From assembly GCA_002170885.2 (NCBI GenBank), contig NHHR02000010.1, positions 9,140 to 73,139 on the forward strand: 64,000 nt of DNA. Direction: 5' to 3'. Source of the DNA: Rhizobiales bacterium TMED168 (GTDB lineage Bacteria > Pseudomonadota > Alphaproteobacteria > MED-G09). The notes beneath the pieces were generated by a model. That model saw only the letters and a list, made by a program, of their open reading frames with translations, ran no database searches and was not told the DNA's origin. This document shows positions 39,856 through 48,069 of the stretch, in pieces (position 1 is the first letter of the stretch; every line of letters begins with the position of its first letter). The position numbers and the translations under genes were made by a program.

Positions 39856-40632
39856 TTATAATAGTTCTATAATTATTGGAACATGATCAGATGGTTTTTC
39901 TTTATCCCTAACTGATTTATCGATGAAGACATTATTCATTTTATCACTTGCATGAGGTGATGTTAAAATATGATCAATTCTAATTCCATTATTCCTTTGC
40001 CAAGCACCTCTTTGATAATCCCAGAAAGTATAATTTTCAGCGTCCTGATTAAATTGTCGAAAAGAATCAATAAAACCTAATGATAAGATTTCCCTGAATA
40101 CCTTTCTTGTTTCCATTTTAAAAAGAGCATCATCTTTCCAATCATCTGGACTATGAGTATCTATATCTTCTGGTATTACGTTAAAGTCACCAAGCACAAT
40201 AAATATTTCTTCATTTATAAGACTTTCTTCTAAATGATTTTTTAGGTTGTTCATCCAATCAATTTTATAGTCATATTTTGGCCCAGGAGAAGGATTTCCA
40301 TTTGGTAAATATATATTTGAAACTCTAATCATTCCAATATCAGTTGAATGAACTGTTTCTAGATACCTAGCCTGATCATCTTTATAATTAGGAATGCCTT
40401 CAAAAGTTTCCTCTATAAGAAATTTAGATAGAGTTGCAACGCCATTATAACTTTTCTGTCCATGAGTTTTAACATTATAGCCAATTTCTTCAAAGGGACT
40501 TAGAGGAAAATCATTATCAATTACTTTTGTTTCCTGGAGACATAAAATATCTGGTTTTTCTGATTTAATCCAATCAAGGATATTGCCAATCCTAGATCTT
40601 ACAGAGTTAACATTCCAGCTTGCAATTTTCAC
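39856..40632 (-). CDS. xthA: Exodeoxyribonuclease III
   Basis: AP endonuclease/3'-exonuclease of base-excision repair, of the exonuclease-endonuclease-phosphatase fold. The product starts at GTG 40632 (KIASWNVNSVRSRI), 258 residues; the longer frame to 40668 runs into erpA. The metal and catalytic residues appear in LQETKV, VLGDFNVIPEDID and PSDHVPIIIEL. It follows erpA by five bases, the standard alphaproteobacterial pair. Confidence 0.95.
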   Translation of the reverse strand: MKIASWNVNSVRSRIGNILDWIKSEKPDILCLQETKVIDNDFPLSPFEEIGYNVKTHGQKSYNGVATLSKFLIEETFEGIPNYKDDQARYLETVHSTDIGMIRVSNIYLPNGNPSPGPKYDYKIDWMNNLKNHLEESLINEEIFIVLGDFNVIPEDIDTHSPDDWKDDALFKMETRKVFREILSLGFIDSFRQFNQDAENYTFWDYQRGAWQRNNGIRIDHILTSPHASDKMNNVFIDKSVRDKEKPSDHVPIIIELL

Positions 40633-40637
40633 GATAG

Positions 40638-40973
40638 TTACATTGAAAAAGAGGTTCCGCAACCACATTCAGAAGTAGCATTTGGATTCTTAATTTCAAA
40701 TGATTGACCAATAAGATCATTTTTATAATCAATTATTGAACCTTGAATATAAGGAACTGAAATCTCATCAATGATTACTTTTGCTCCATAACCCTCAATA
40801 ACAATATCTCCTTTTTCAGTGTTACTAACAAGATCGAACTTGTATGAAAATCCTGCACAACCCCCACCAAGTACTGAAATTTTTAACATTGAATCCTTGT
40901 TCTCAGAGGCAATGATATTTTTGATTTTATCAGCAGCAATCTTGCTTATAGATATATTATTTTCTTGTGTCAT
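40638..40973 (-). CDS. erpA: Iron-sulfur cluster insertion protein (ErpA/HesB family)
   Basis: A-type carrier that delivers Fe-S clusters to apoproteins. The 111-residue protein has the three conserved cysteines: one in GGGCAGFSYKF and two in the C-terminal SECGCGTSFSM. It shares one base with the end of bamE and precedes xthA, so the three probably form an operon. Confidence 0.95.
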   Translation of the reverse strand: MTQENNISISKIAADKIKNIIASENKDSMLKISVLGGGCAGFSYKFDLVSNTEKGDIVIEGYGAKVIIDEISVPYIQGSIIDYKNDLIGQSFEIKNPNATSECGCGTSFSM

Positions 40974-41422
40974 TAATTTCCAGGTAAACTTCCTGCTCCT
41001 AAACGGCCTAAATTACCAAAGAGCTGCTGAAGAATTGTTAACTCTCTGCCTCTCGTTGGGGTGGTTCTATCAACATAAGATATTATTTTACCATCCTCTA
41101 ATCCATAATATTTTAAATTATTTACTTTATTATCATCTCCAAAAGATACTGCCAATACTCTTCTATCTGTAACTTCAGGGCGATAAAATGCAATTGTTTC
41201 AGCTTTGCTGAATATATAATACCAAGTAGACGCGTCAATTGCTGAAGTTGTTGATGGTGATCCTAGAATATCCATTACATCATTTGATATAGTTTTATTA
41301 ATTTCAATTTGATCTAAAAGTTTTTCATCAAAAACATATCCTCTATTTTCCACAATAGGTGAGCACGATGTAATCAGATAAACTAATACAATAAATAAAT
41401 ATTTTTTAATTACATAATTCAT
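40973..41422 (-). CDS. bamE: Outer-membrane assembly lipoprotein BamE
   Basis: Accessory lipoprotein of the BAM complex that inserts beta-barrels. The 149 residues begin with a lipoprotein signal and lipobox ITSC at residue 20, followed by the SmpA/OmlA domain: ISNDVMDILGSPSTTSAID and WYYIFSKAE. A poorly conserved C-terminal tail (GRLGAGSLPGN) is typical of alphaproteobacteria. Its stop overlaps the erpA start. Confidence 0.9.
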   Translation of the reverse strand: MNYVIKKYLFIVLVYLITSCSPIVENRGYVFDEKLLDQIEINKTISNDVMDILGSPSTTSAIDASTWYYIFSKAETIAFYRPEVTDRRVLAVSFGDDNKVNNLKYYGLEDGKIISYVDRTTPTRGRELTILQQLFGNLGRLGAGSLPGN

Positions 41423-41500
41423 TAAATAAAGTTACCATTTAATTATAATAATTTATACAGATGATATTTTCTATTATATTTGTCAATCTTAGTGATAAAA

Positions 41501-42043
41501 ATGTTTAAAAAAATAATTTTATATTTAAAAAATATTTATAATTCTAGTCCCGATTACTCATCACCCCATGGTGTTCTGTATAAAAGAATCCTTAAATCAT
41601 CTTATAATCAGCGTTTCTATAAAGAATTGATGGTTCCGGATACTCTCGATGGCAGGTTTGATTTAATAATTTTACATATTTTTATATTTATTAAAGTTTA
41701 TAAAAATTCAAATGAATCAAACAAAAATTTTACACAAAAATTGTTTGATGTATTCATGCGCGAAGTAGAATCATCATATAGGGAATTAGGGATAAGTGAT
41801 CAAACATTCAGTAAAAAAATGAAAGTTGTTATAGAATCCTTTTATGGTAGAACAAAAATGTATGATTTGTATTATGATGATGAAAACGAGTTTTCAAATT
41901 GTTTGATTCGTAATATATGGTCGGGGGACTTATCCAAAGAAATATTTTCTAAACAGTTATATAGTTTTGTAGTTGAAAAAGTTGAGAAATATAATAACAA
42001 ATCTATTAATCAAATATTAGAAATTTCTTTAGATGATTTTTAG
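41501..42043 (+). CDS. Ubiquinol-cytochrome c chaperone (Cbp3 family)
   Basis: Assembly factor of the cytochrome bc1 complex, homologous to mitochondrial Cbp3. The start ATG 41501 (MFKKIILYLKNIYNSS) gives 180 residues. Recognisable parts are the DTLDGRFDLIILHIFIFIK stretch and the MREVESSYRELGISDQTF segment with SFYGR. Diverged from bamE across a 78-base gap and 18 bases ahead of plsX. In most alphaproteobacteria a DUF177 gene stands between these two, but here it does not. Confidence 0.88.
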   Translation: MFKKIILYLKNIYNSSPDYSSPHGVLYKRILKSSYNQRFYKELMVPDTLDGRFDLIILHIFIFIKVYKNSNESNKNFTQKLFDVFMREVESSYRELGISDQTFSKKMKVVIESFYGRTKMYDLYYDDENEFSNCLIRNIWSGDLSKEIFSKQLYSFVVEKVEKYNNKSINQILEISLDDF

Positions 42044-42061
42044 TTATTTAAGGATTTTAAT

Positions 42062-43075
42062 TTGAGTAAAATAATTTCAATAGATGCTATGGGAGGAGAC
42101 AGTGGTTTAGATGTTACTATTGAAGGAGTTTGTTTGGCCTTAAAAAAGCAAAAAGAGATATCAATTTTACTTTATGGCAATAAAGATCTTATTTTAGAAA
42201 AATTAAAAAATTTTAATTACAATAATAGTAAAATAGAAATTATTAACTGCAATAAAATTGTATCAATGGATGCTAAGCCATTAGATGCTATTCGAAAGGT
42301 TGGTAAGGAATCCTCTATGTGGGGATGTATAAGTGCTGTTTCAGAGGGTAAGGCAGATGTAGCAATATCAGCTGGTAATACTGGTGCCTTAATGGGGCTA
42401 TCAAGCATAATATTGAGAACTATTGAGGGAATAGAAAGGCCTGCAATATCAAGTCTATGGCCTAATAAATCAAATTTTTCAGTAGTTTTAGACTTAGGTG
42501 CAAATATTGAAGTAACATCTGATCAATTAGTTCAATTTGGAATATTAGGTTATTCATATGCAAAAAGTGTTTTTAATAAAAATAATCCATCTGTTGGGCT
42601 TTTAAATATTGGTCACGAAGAGATGAAAGGAACTGAAATAATACAAGAAGCTTCTGAAAAAATGAAAGATCTTTTTTCCAATGATTATATTGGTTATGTA
42701 GAAGGCGACAATCTCTCTTTAGGTAAGTCTGATGTAGTAATTACGGATGGTTTTACTGGAAATATTGCATTGAAAACTGCAGAAGGAACCGCAAGATTAA
42801 TTGGTTATTTTATTAAAGATGTTTTTAGTAATTCTTATAGTGGTAAGTTAGGTTATTTTATCGGAAGAAGTGCATTTAAAGCTTTAAAGAATAAAATGGA
42901 TCCAAGAGAACTAAACGGAGGAGTTTTTTTAGGCTTAAACGGCTTGGTTGTAAAAAGTCACGGTGGAACCGATCCGCTTGGTTTTTCAAAAGCTATTGAA
43001 TTTAGTACAAAATTATCACAATCTGTCATTTCTAAAGAGATAAATAAACTTTTAGATAAGAAAAAATATGGATAA
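42062..43075 (+). CDS. plsX: Phosphate acyltransferase PlsX
   Basis: Makes acyl-phosphate from acyl-ACP for phospholipid synthesis, a peripheral cytoplasmic enzyme. The 337 residues begin with SKIISIDAMGGDSGLD and include VSAGNTGALMGLS-type residues (here ISAGNTGALMGLSS) and GFTGNIALKTAEG. The start is TTG 42062, after AAGGA at 42049-42053; family members begin at this position. It overlaps fabH by eight bases. Confidence 0.97.
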   Translation: MSKIISIDAMGGDSGLDVTIEGVCLALKKQKEISILLYGNKDLILEKLKNFNYNNSKIEIINCNKIVSMDAKPLDAIRKVGKESSMWGCISAVSEGKADVAISAGNTGALMGLSSIILRTIEGIERPAISSLWPNKSNFSVVLDLGANIEVTSDQLVQFGILGYSYAKSVFNKNNPSVGLLNIGHEEMKGTEIIQEASEKMKDLFSNDYIGYVEGDNLSLGKSDVVITDGFTGNIALKTAEGTARLIGYFIKDVFSNSYSGKLGYFIGRSAFKALKNKMDPRELNGGVFLGLNGLVVKSHGGTDPLGFSKAIEFSTKLSQSVISKEINKLLDKKKYG

Positions 43076-44045
43076 AAAAATTAAATCATATCAATCAGTT
43101 ATTACAGGCGTTGGTGCATCTTTACCAAAATCTATTGTCACTAATAAAGATTTAACAATGAGAATTGATACTTCTGAAGAGTGGATTGTAAACAGAACTG
43201 GTATTGAAGAAAGAAGGATAGCATCGGATGATGAGACAACATCATCTCTTGGAGCTGAGGCTTCAAAAATAGCTATTAAAAATGCACAAATTGAAAATTC
43301 TGAAATTGATCTTATTATTTTAGCAACTGCCACCCCTGATAACACATTTCCTGCATCTGCAACTTTAATTCAATCATCTTTGGGTATAGATAAATGTTAT
43401 GCCTATGATATTCAAGCTGTCTGTTCAGGATTTGTTTTTGCCCTTGAGGCAGCTGACAATGCGATTAAGGCCGGTAATGTTAAAAACGCACTTGTAATTG
43501 GTTCTGAGACATTCAGTAGGATTTTAGATTGGGAGGATAGAGGTACATGTGTTCTTTTTGGCGATGGGGCTGGAGCTGTTGTTTTATCTTCTAAAGAGGG
43601 TACTGAAAGAGGAATTTTAAGTAATCATCTACATTCTGATGGGAGATATGCCGACCTACTATATGTTGACGGAGGTCCTTCAACTTCTAGTAAAGTAGGT
43701 TTTTTAAAAATGGATGGTCAGGGTGTTTTTAAACATGCAGTTAAGAACCTCTCAGCAGTTATAGAAGAGGCTTTAGAATATAATAATCTTAGTGTCGATG
43801 ATATTGATTGGTTTATTCCTCATCAAGCAAATATTAGAATTCTTGAGTCTGTAGCAAAAAAAGTAGGACTAAGTCAGGATAAAATAATAATCACTGTTCA
43901 AAAGCATGCTAATACCTCTGCTGCTTCAATTCCACTTGCATTATTTGATGCAGTTCAAGAGGATAAAATAAAAAAAGGTGACTTAGTTTTGCTTGAGGCT
44001 ATGGGGGGCGGATTTAGCTGGGGCTCTACTTTAATTAGATGGTAG
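43068..44045 (+). CDS. fabH: Beta-ketoacyl-ACP synthase III
   Basis: Starts fatty-acid synthesis by condensing acetyl-CoA with malonyl-ACP. The 325 residues contain the catalytic Cys in AVCSGFVFALE, His in WFIPHQANIRIL and Asn in KHANTSAASIPLAL. Its place between plsX and ihfA is conserved. The ATG lies within the last codons of plsX. Confidence 0.97.
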   Translation: MDKKIKSYQSVITGVGASLPKSIVTNKDLTMRIDTSEEWIVNRTGIEERRIASDDETTSSLGAEASKIAIKNAQIENSEIDLIILATATPDNTFPASATLIQSSLGIDKCYAYDIQAVCSGFVFALEAADNAIKAGNVKNALVIGSETFSRILDWEDRGTCVLFGDGAGAVVLSSKEGTERGILSNHLHSDGRYADLLYVDGGPSTSSKVGFLKMDGQGVFKHAVKNLSAVIEEALEYNNLSVDDIDWFIPHQANIRILESVAKKVGLSQDKIIITVQKHANTSAASIPLALFDAVQEDKIKKGDLVLLEAMGGGFSWGSTLIRW

Positions 44046-44101
44046 AAGCTCTTGATTTTTTTATTAAAAGAGAGTTTTATATATTATAGGAATTTAAAAA
44101 A

Positions 44102-44392
44102 ATGAACAAAACTTTAACTAGAGCAGATTTGGCGGAAGCAATTTATACAAAAGTTGGTATTTCTAAAGTTGAGTCATCAGATATCGTCGATCAAATCTTT
44201 GAAGAAATGATCCTGGATTTAATTGACGGTAAAAGTGTTAAATTATCGTCTTTCGGTAGCTTTATGGTTAGAAACAAAACTCAAAGAATTGGTCGTAATC
44301 CAAAAACTAAAGAGGAAGCTGTAATCGATGCCAGAAGAGTTGTTGTTTTTAGGGCAAGTAAAGAACTTAAGAATAAAGTAATTAATGAATAA
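44102..44392 (+). CDS. ihfA: Integration host factor alpha subunit
   Basis: DNA-bending protein of the HU/IHF family. The 96-residue product has the alpha-subunit features LTRADLAEAIYTKVGISK, LSSFGSFMVRNK and the DNA-intercalating proline in GRNPKTKEEAVI. It is 56 bases after fabH and 14 before the MerR gene. The order fabH-ihfA-merR is typical in alphaproteobacteria. Confidence 0.96.
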   Translation: MNKTLTRADLAEAIYTKVGISKVESSDIVDQIFEEMILDLIDGKSVKLSSFGSFMVRNKTQRIGRNPKTKEEAVIDARRVVVFRASKELKNKVINE

Positions 44393-44406
44393 AAATAAAT
44401 TAGAAC

Positions 44407-44769
44407 ATGATAAAAAAAAGTCCAGAAGCATATAGAACTATTGGAGAGGCTTCTAAGGAAGTAGGTGTTCCATCTTATGTCTTACGTTTCTGGGAAACTA
44501 AATTTAAACAAATAAAACTAATAAAACGACCGGGGGGAAGAAGATTTTATCGTCCTGATGATATCGAACTTCTTGTAAAAATAAAAAATTTCTTAAAAAA
44601 AGATGGCCTGACTATCAAGCAGGTAAATGATAAGCTTGATTTAGCAACTAATATTGATCAAAATGAGATTGACAATAATATAGTTAAAACTTTTTCAGAA
44701 AAGAGCTTAAATAATAGAGAAGATATATTGAAAAAATTAAATAAGATTTTAGAAATTCTTTCGAAATAA
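44407..44769 (+). CDS. MerR-family transcriptional regulator
   Basis: A 120-residue protein with an N-terminal MerR winged helix (YRTIGEASKEVGVPSYVLRF, RPGGRRFYRPDDIELLVKI) and a short coiled-coil tail. It lacks the cysteines of metal-sensing MerR proteins. It is the conserved alphaproteobacterial companion of ihfA; its regulon is not known to me. Confidence 0.9.
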   Translation: MIKKSPEAYRTIGEASKEVGVPSYVLRFWETKFKQIKLIKRPGGRRFYRPDDIELLVKIKNFLKKDGLTIKQVNDKLDLATNIDQNEIDNNIVKTFSEKSLNNREDILKKLNKILEILSK

Positions 44770-44865
44770 TTTTTTTCTAGACAACATCACTTGATGAGAT
44801 ATTATTTATTTTTGTATTTTTGAAGACTCAGTAAACAATTATAATTTATTTTAAAGGGTGGGGAA

Positions 44866-45006
44866 GTGAATAAAATTATTGAAGCAGGTTGGAATCTTTT
44901 TGAGGGTTTTTTGAGTGATAATGACAATGAAAAGACTTACGTCGATGATGAAACTTTTGGTGCTGAGTTTTCTGTTGATCACGTTATAAATTCAGAAAAG
45001 AAATAA
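44866..45006 (+). CDS. Small acidic protein of unknown function
   Basis: A 46-residue frame from GTG 44866, with a GGGTGGGG ribosome region just upstream and a TATAAT at 44840-44845 as a possible -10. The product (starts MNKIIEAGWNLFEGFLSDND) is acidic, soluble and of no family I recognise. The GTG start is chosen for spacing; other starts would shorten it. Confidence 0.45.
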   Translation: MNKIIEAGWNLFEGFLSDNDNEKTYVDDETFGAEFSVDHVINSEKK

Positions 45007-45012
45007 AATTAT

Positions 45013-45423
45013 CTATTTATTTTTGTAATTACATATTATTTCGAGTTCTTCATACCCAATAGAATCAAAATTTGGTGTTGAAAAACTGCTTTCTTTATAT
45101 TTTTCACTGATAATGATTTTTCCTTCAGACATTTTTTTACTATAAATAATAATTTCAGCTGCACTAGTTCTAAACCGTCTACAATCTGTCTGTTTGAAAA
45201 CTTTTTTTGATAAAAATGAATCTATTAAAACACTATTTTTTTGAGGATTCTTGTAATCAGTTAGTATCCAATAATATACATATTTATCATCTGAGCTTGT
45301 TTCATATAAATTAATAAAGTGGTATGCATTATCTGTTTCTCCGTATAAAGACCATTCAGCCATTAACGCGTTACTATAAGCAAGGACAAAAATTACTAAA
45401 ATAATTGAAGAAATTTTTTTCAT
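45013..45423 (-). CDS. Periplasmic protein, surface-adhesin-E-like domain
   Basis: A 136-residue protein with a signal peptide (MKKISSIILVIFVLAYSNALMA, cleaved before EWSLYG). The mature part resembles the surface-adhesin protein E domain in its pattern: WSLYGETDNAYHFINL, VYYWILTDYKNPQ, and a cysteine pair (DCRRF, IICNY) likely oxidised. Function unknown; similarity judged by pattern only. It faces away from the PsiE-like gene. Confidence 0.6.
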   Translation of the reverse strand: MKKISSIILVIFVLAYSNALMAEWSLYGETDNAYHFINLYETSSDDKYVYYWILTDYKNPQKNSVLIDSFLSKKVFKQTDCRRFRTSAAEIIIYSKKMSEGKIIISEKYKESSFSTPNFDSIGYEELEIICNYKNK

Positions 45424-45537
45424 TCTACAATTTTAGTTAATAAGCCTTTAGATGTCTAATAAGAGTTATTTTTTATTCAGATATTGATATATAGTTCAAA
45501 TAATTGTTAATCTAATACTTTGTTAGGGAGGTATTAA

Positions 45538-45942
45538 ATGAATTTTAATTTTAATAAAATTATAAGAGGTCTGCACTGGACAACTGTATCAAGTGAGAGG
45601 GTGCTTCTAGCTATTATAGGAATAGCAACATGCATTGCTGCAGCTCAATATTTATTTACAATGTTTGCAGCAAGAGAAATTTTGTTGGCGGATCTTTTTT
45701 TACTTTTCATTTACGCTGAAATTATAGGTATGGTTGGAGTTTTTTACAGCACAAACAGAATACCTGTAACTCTTCCAATTATAATTGCAATTACGGCTTT
45801 ATGTCGTTTAATTATAATGCAGAGTAAAGATATGGATGTGTTGATGCTAGTCGGTGAAGCCGCGGCAATACTAATTTTATCAATAGCAGCCTACATAATG
45901 AGCCTTAAAGATAAATTAAGTATTGAAAAAGAGAAAAAATAA
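45538..45942 (+). CDS. PsiE-family membrane protein
   Basis: A 134-residue protein with four membrane spans. The segment DLFLLFIYAEIIGMVGVFYS then RIPVTLPIIIAITALCRLII matches the PsiE family, named for phosphate-starvation induction in E. coli; its function is unknown. A strong GGGAGG site precedes the ATG. No phosphate-response box was recognised in the 114 bases upstream. Confidence 0.8.
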   Translation: MNFNFNKIIRGLHWTTVSSERVLLAIIGIATCIAAAQYLFTMFAAREILLADLFLLFIYAEIIGMVGVFYSTNRIPVTLPIIIAITALCRLIIMQSKDMDVLMLVGEAAAILILSIAAYIMSLKDKLSIEKEKK

Positions 45943-45973
45943 TTAATAATAAATATTACATAAGGTTATTTTC

Positions 45974-46474
45974 ATGGTTGTAAGAATAAAAAAAATATTT
46001 TTTATTTTAATCATCCTAATTCAATTAGGAGGGAATGTGATGGCAGGTGAACTATCAGTTAATGATAAATTAGAAATAATTGACGTAATGAATAATTATG
46101 CAAAAGGCATTGATACAAAAAATTATGACCTTTTTAGATCAATCTTTGAGAAAGATGTTGAGGTAGAAATCATTTATGACTCAGGTTTCAGATCCGGTGA
46201 ACCAGTTTCTTTTGAAGGTCTAGATGATTGGGCAAATTATGTTGAAAAAGCAATTAGTGAATATAAGAGTACCCAGCACATGCTTGGTAATCCTCTTATA
46301 ATTTTTGAAAACGGAATTGCTAAGGCTAGAACAGACCTTCAGGCAAGTCATTACTATAAAGACAAGGAAAATGAAAAAACAACTCTATGGGGTTATTATG
46401 ATACTCATATGATTAATAAAAACGGCTCCTGGAAGATTGTTAAGCATACTTTAACAAGTATTGGTTCAGATTAA
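45974..46474 (+). CDS. SnoaL/NTF2-like protein, possibly exported
   Basis: A 166-residue protein whose core is a SnoaL-type alpha+beta fold (LEIIDVMNNYAKGIDTKNYD, RSIFEKDVEV, WGYYDTHMINKNGSWKIVKH), a pocket fold used by hydratases, isomerases and many uncharacterised proteins. Starting at ATG 45974 it has a signal-like N-terminus ending VMA. In-frame ATG 46040 has a near-perfect AGGAGG at 46027-46032, seven bases away, and would give a cytoplasmic form. Either or both may be used. Confidence 0.7.
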   Translation: MVVRIKKIFFILIILIQLGGNVMAGELSVNDKLEIIDVMNNYAKGIDTKNYDLFRSIFEKDVEVEIIYDSGFRSGEPVSFEGLDDWANYVEKAISEYKSTQHMLGNPLIIFENGIAKARTDLQASHYYKDKENEKTTLWGYYDTHMINKNGSWKIVKHTLTSIGSD

Positions 46475-46498
46475 TAAATTAAAGAATTATGTTTTATA

Positions 46499-46957
46499 AT
46501 GTCAAAAATAAGTAATGTTGCTAAAATATTTTATACTAGTATTTCAAATGGAAATATCGAAATTATTGAAAATTTATTAAGCGATGATTTTGAATTAATT
46601 GTCCCTATGGAGGAGGGTGTTCTTTCTGGTCAATATAAGGGTAAAAATAGATTTTTAGAAGATATTTTACCACTAGTATTTTCATGTGTAGACTCAAAAG
46701 AAATAGTTTTTTGTAAAAATTTTAAAATTATAAATGAATTTGAAAATACTATTATTTCAATCGCTCAAAATGATGGATTTGCTCTTAGTGGTAAGCCTTA
46801 TAATCAGATATATCTTCATATTATGACAGTTAGAAATGGAAAAATAGTGCGACTGATTGAATGTTTTGATAGCGCTCTAGCTAACGAAGCGTTGTGGGGC
46901 AATAGTAAAAATTTACAGCCGGATATACCTTTCTCAATAAAGAATAATAATCTTTAA
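46499..46957 (+). CDS. SnoaL-like domain protein
   Basis: A 152-residue cytoplasmic protein of the SnoaL/NTF2-like fold (AKIFYTSISNGNIEIIENLL, then SDDFELIVPM, and YLHIMTVRNGKIVRLIECFD). It follows another SnoaL-like gene by 24 bases, so the two may work together. No catalytic assignment can be made. Its stop overlaps by four bases the stop of a small convergent gene. Confidence 0.72.
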   Translation: MSKISNVAKIFYTSISNGNIEIIENLLSDDFELIVPMEEGVLSGQYKGKNRFLEDILPLVFSCVDSKEIVFCKNFKIINEFENTIISIAQNDGFALSGKPYNQIYLHIMTVRNGKIVRLIECFDSALANEALWGNSKNLQPDIPFSIKNNNL

Positions 46958-47157
46958 ACTGATTGGCGTTTTTCGATATTTTTTAGATATTTATAATAAG
47001 TTTTTGGAATAGCCCATTTTTCAAGCGCATGCTTTTTGTCTCTTCCTAATTTACTTACCTCATAAAAAAGAAAACGTTTAGTTTTTGCTATATTCCAGTC
47101 ACCCCTTTTAAAACTTTTACCAGTTTTTGGATTTGGTCTTTTAGGATATTGCCTCAT
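46954..47157 (-). CDS. Small basic protein of unknown function
   Basis: A 67-residue, Lys/Arg-rich protein (MRQYPKRPNPKTGKSFKRGD at the start). The NPKTGKxFKRGD pattern recalls short conserved proteins of marine bacteria and phage-associated HNH-type neighbours, but I cannot name a family. It is convergent with the second SnoaL-like gene. Confidence 0.5.
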   Translation of the reverse strand: MRQYPKRPNPKTGKSFKRGDWNIAKTKRFLFYEVSKLGRDKKHALEKWAIPKTYYKYLKNIEKRQSV

Positions 47158-47202
47158 AAAGATAAAATATCCTAAATAAAAGGAATGTTAAGCAAATTAT
47201 AA

Positions 47203-47292
47203 TTAGAAATTTACATAAATCAGTATGATTGCAATTGCTGGTCCAAACAGAAAAAATAGAATTCCCAAAATCCATCCAATATCATTTTTCAT
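47203..47292 (-). CDS. Putative 29-residue membrane microprotein
   Basis: ATG 47292 to stop 47203 encodes MKNDIGWILGILFFLFGPAI and nine more residues: one transmembrane helix with a short charged N-terminus. GGGGAA lies six bases before the ATG. Good codon structure and a ribosome site support it, but A/T-rich DNA easily gives hydrophobic frames. Confidence 0.35.
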   Translation of the reverse strand: MKNDIGWILGILFFLFGPAIAIILIYVNF

Positions 47293-47458
47293 TTAATTCC
47301 CCATTATTGTTATTATTAAGAATTTTATAATTTATAATAATCATATTTTAGTCAAAATTTATTTTATTTCTTATTTTTCTTGCTTTAGCTGATAAGAAAT
47401 TGGCATATTTATAGATATTAATTCTTTTTAAAATTTTTTTGTTTTTATAGGTGAATAG

Positions 47459-47713
47459 ATGAATGATTTTGTTTTATATGGGCAATGGGTGGTTGTAGTA
47501 ATAAGTTTACTTGGAGTTGCACTGGTAAGTTCTACAAAACATAAAACACGCTTAAGTGGATATATCGTAACTGCTCTTGGACGAATGTCAGGCGCAATCC
47601 TATTTATTTTTTTAGATTTGTACGCTTTTGTTTTGGTAAATATTATTCATACTATTATCGGGTTGAGAGGGTATTACAGAAATAAAAAAAATGATCTTTT
47701 AAAAAATACTTAA
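47459..47713 (+). CDS. Small three-span membrane protein (PnuC/CBU_0592-like)
   Basis: An 84-residue hydrophobic protein with about three spans. The segment LSGYIVTALGRMSGAILFIF followed by YAFVLVNIIHTIIGLRGYY resembles the repeated unit of small membrane proteins of the CBU_0592/PnuC-like type, whose function is mostly unknown. Similarity is by pattern only. Confidence 0.6.
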   Translation: MNDFVLYGQWVVVVISLLGVALVSSTKHKTRLSGYIVTALGRMSGAILFIFLDLYAFVLVNIIHTIIGLRGYYRNKKNDLLKNT

Positions 47714-47769
47714 AAATCAAATAAAGTCATATTAAAAAATTTAATTTTATATTATATAAATTATTTTGT

Positions 47770-47846
<77 letters not shown>

Positions 47847-47875
47847 TATAAAGAGAATTTAAATATATTTACTAA

Positions 47876-48034
47876 GCTATCAATGAAAATATTGAATTTA
47901 CAATTTTTCGAGGCGGAGAGGGAGGATTATTACATCGCACACCCGATAAAGCTCTTAAAAATCCATCATTATTAATGAGATTAGATCATGTATCTTTTTG
48001 GGATGATATTATTAAGCATCAAATTAATGATTAA
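47876..48034 (+). pseudogene. 3'-terminal gene remnant after tRNA-Pro
   Basis: From the stop TAA at 47873-47875 a frame runs 52 codons to TAA at 48032-48034. Its peptide looks protein-like (FRGGEGGLLHRTPDKALKNP then LLMRLDHVSFWDDIIKHQ), with mixed polar and aromatic residues and few Lys/Asn/Ile runs, unlike random A/T-rich frames here. It has no ATG or ribosome site until six residues into the last third. I read it as the C-terminus of a lost gene. I cannot name the family. Confidence 0.45.
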
Positions 48035-48069
48035 TATTTAAGAAAGTTTTATTGAAATTTTATATTTAA

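Noticed and set aside
41480..41500. Upstream start for the Cbp3-family gene
   Set aside because: The extra seven residues begin at TTG without a ribosome site; ATG 41501 fits the family N-terminus better.
44046..44101. Terminator after fabH
   Set aside because: CTCTT and AAGAG pair over a 14-base A/T-rich loop, and the next gene (ihfA) is commonly in the same cluster; too weak to call.
45448..45459. Operator TTAGATGTCTAA between the adhesin-E-like and PsiE-like genes
   Set aside because: A five-base inverted repeat with a two-base centre is likely by chance in this A/T-rich gap; no second copy was seen.
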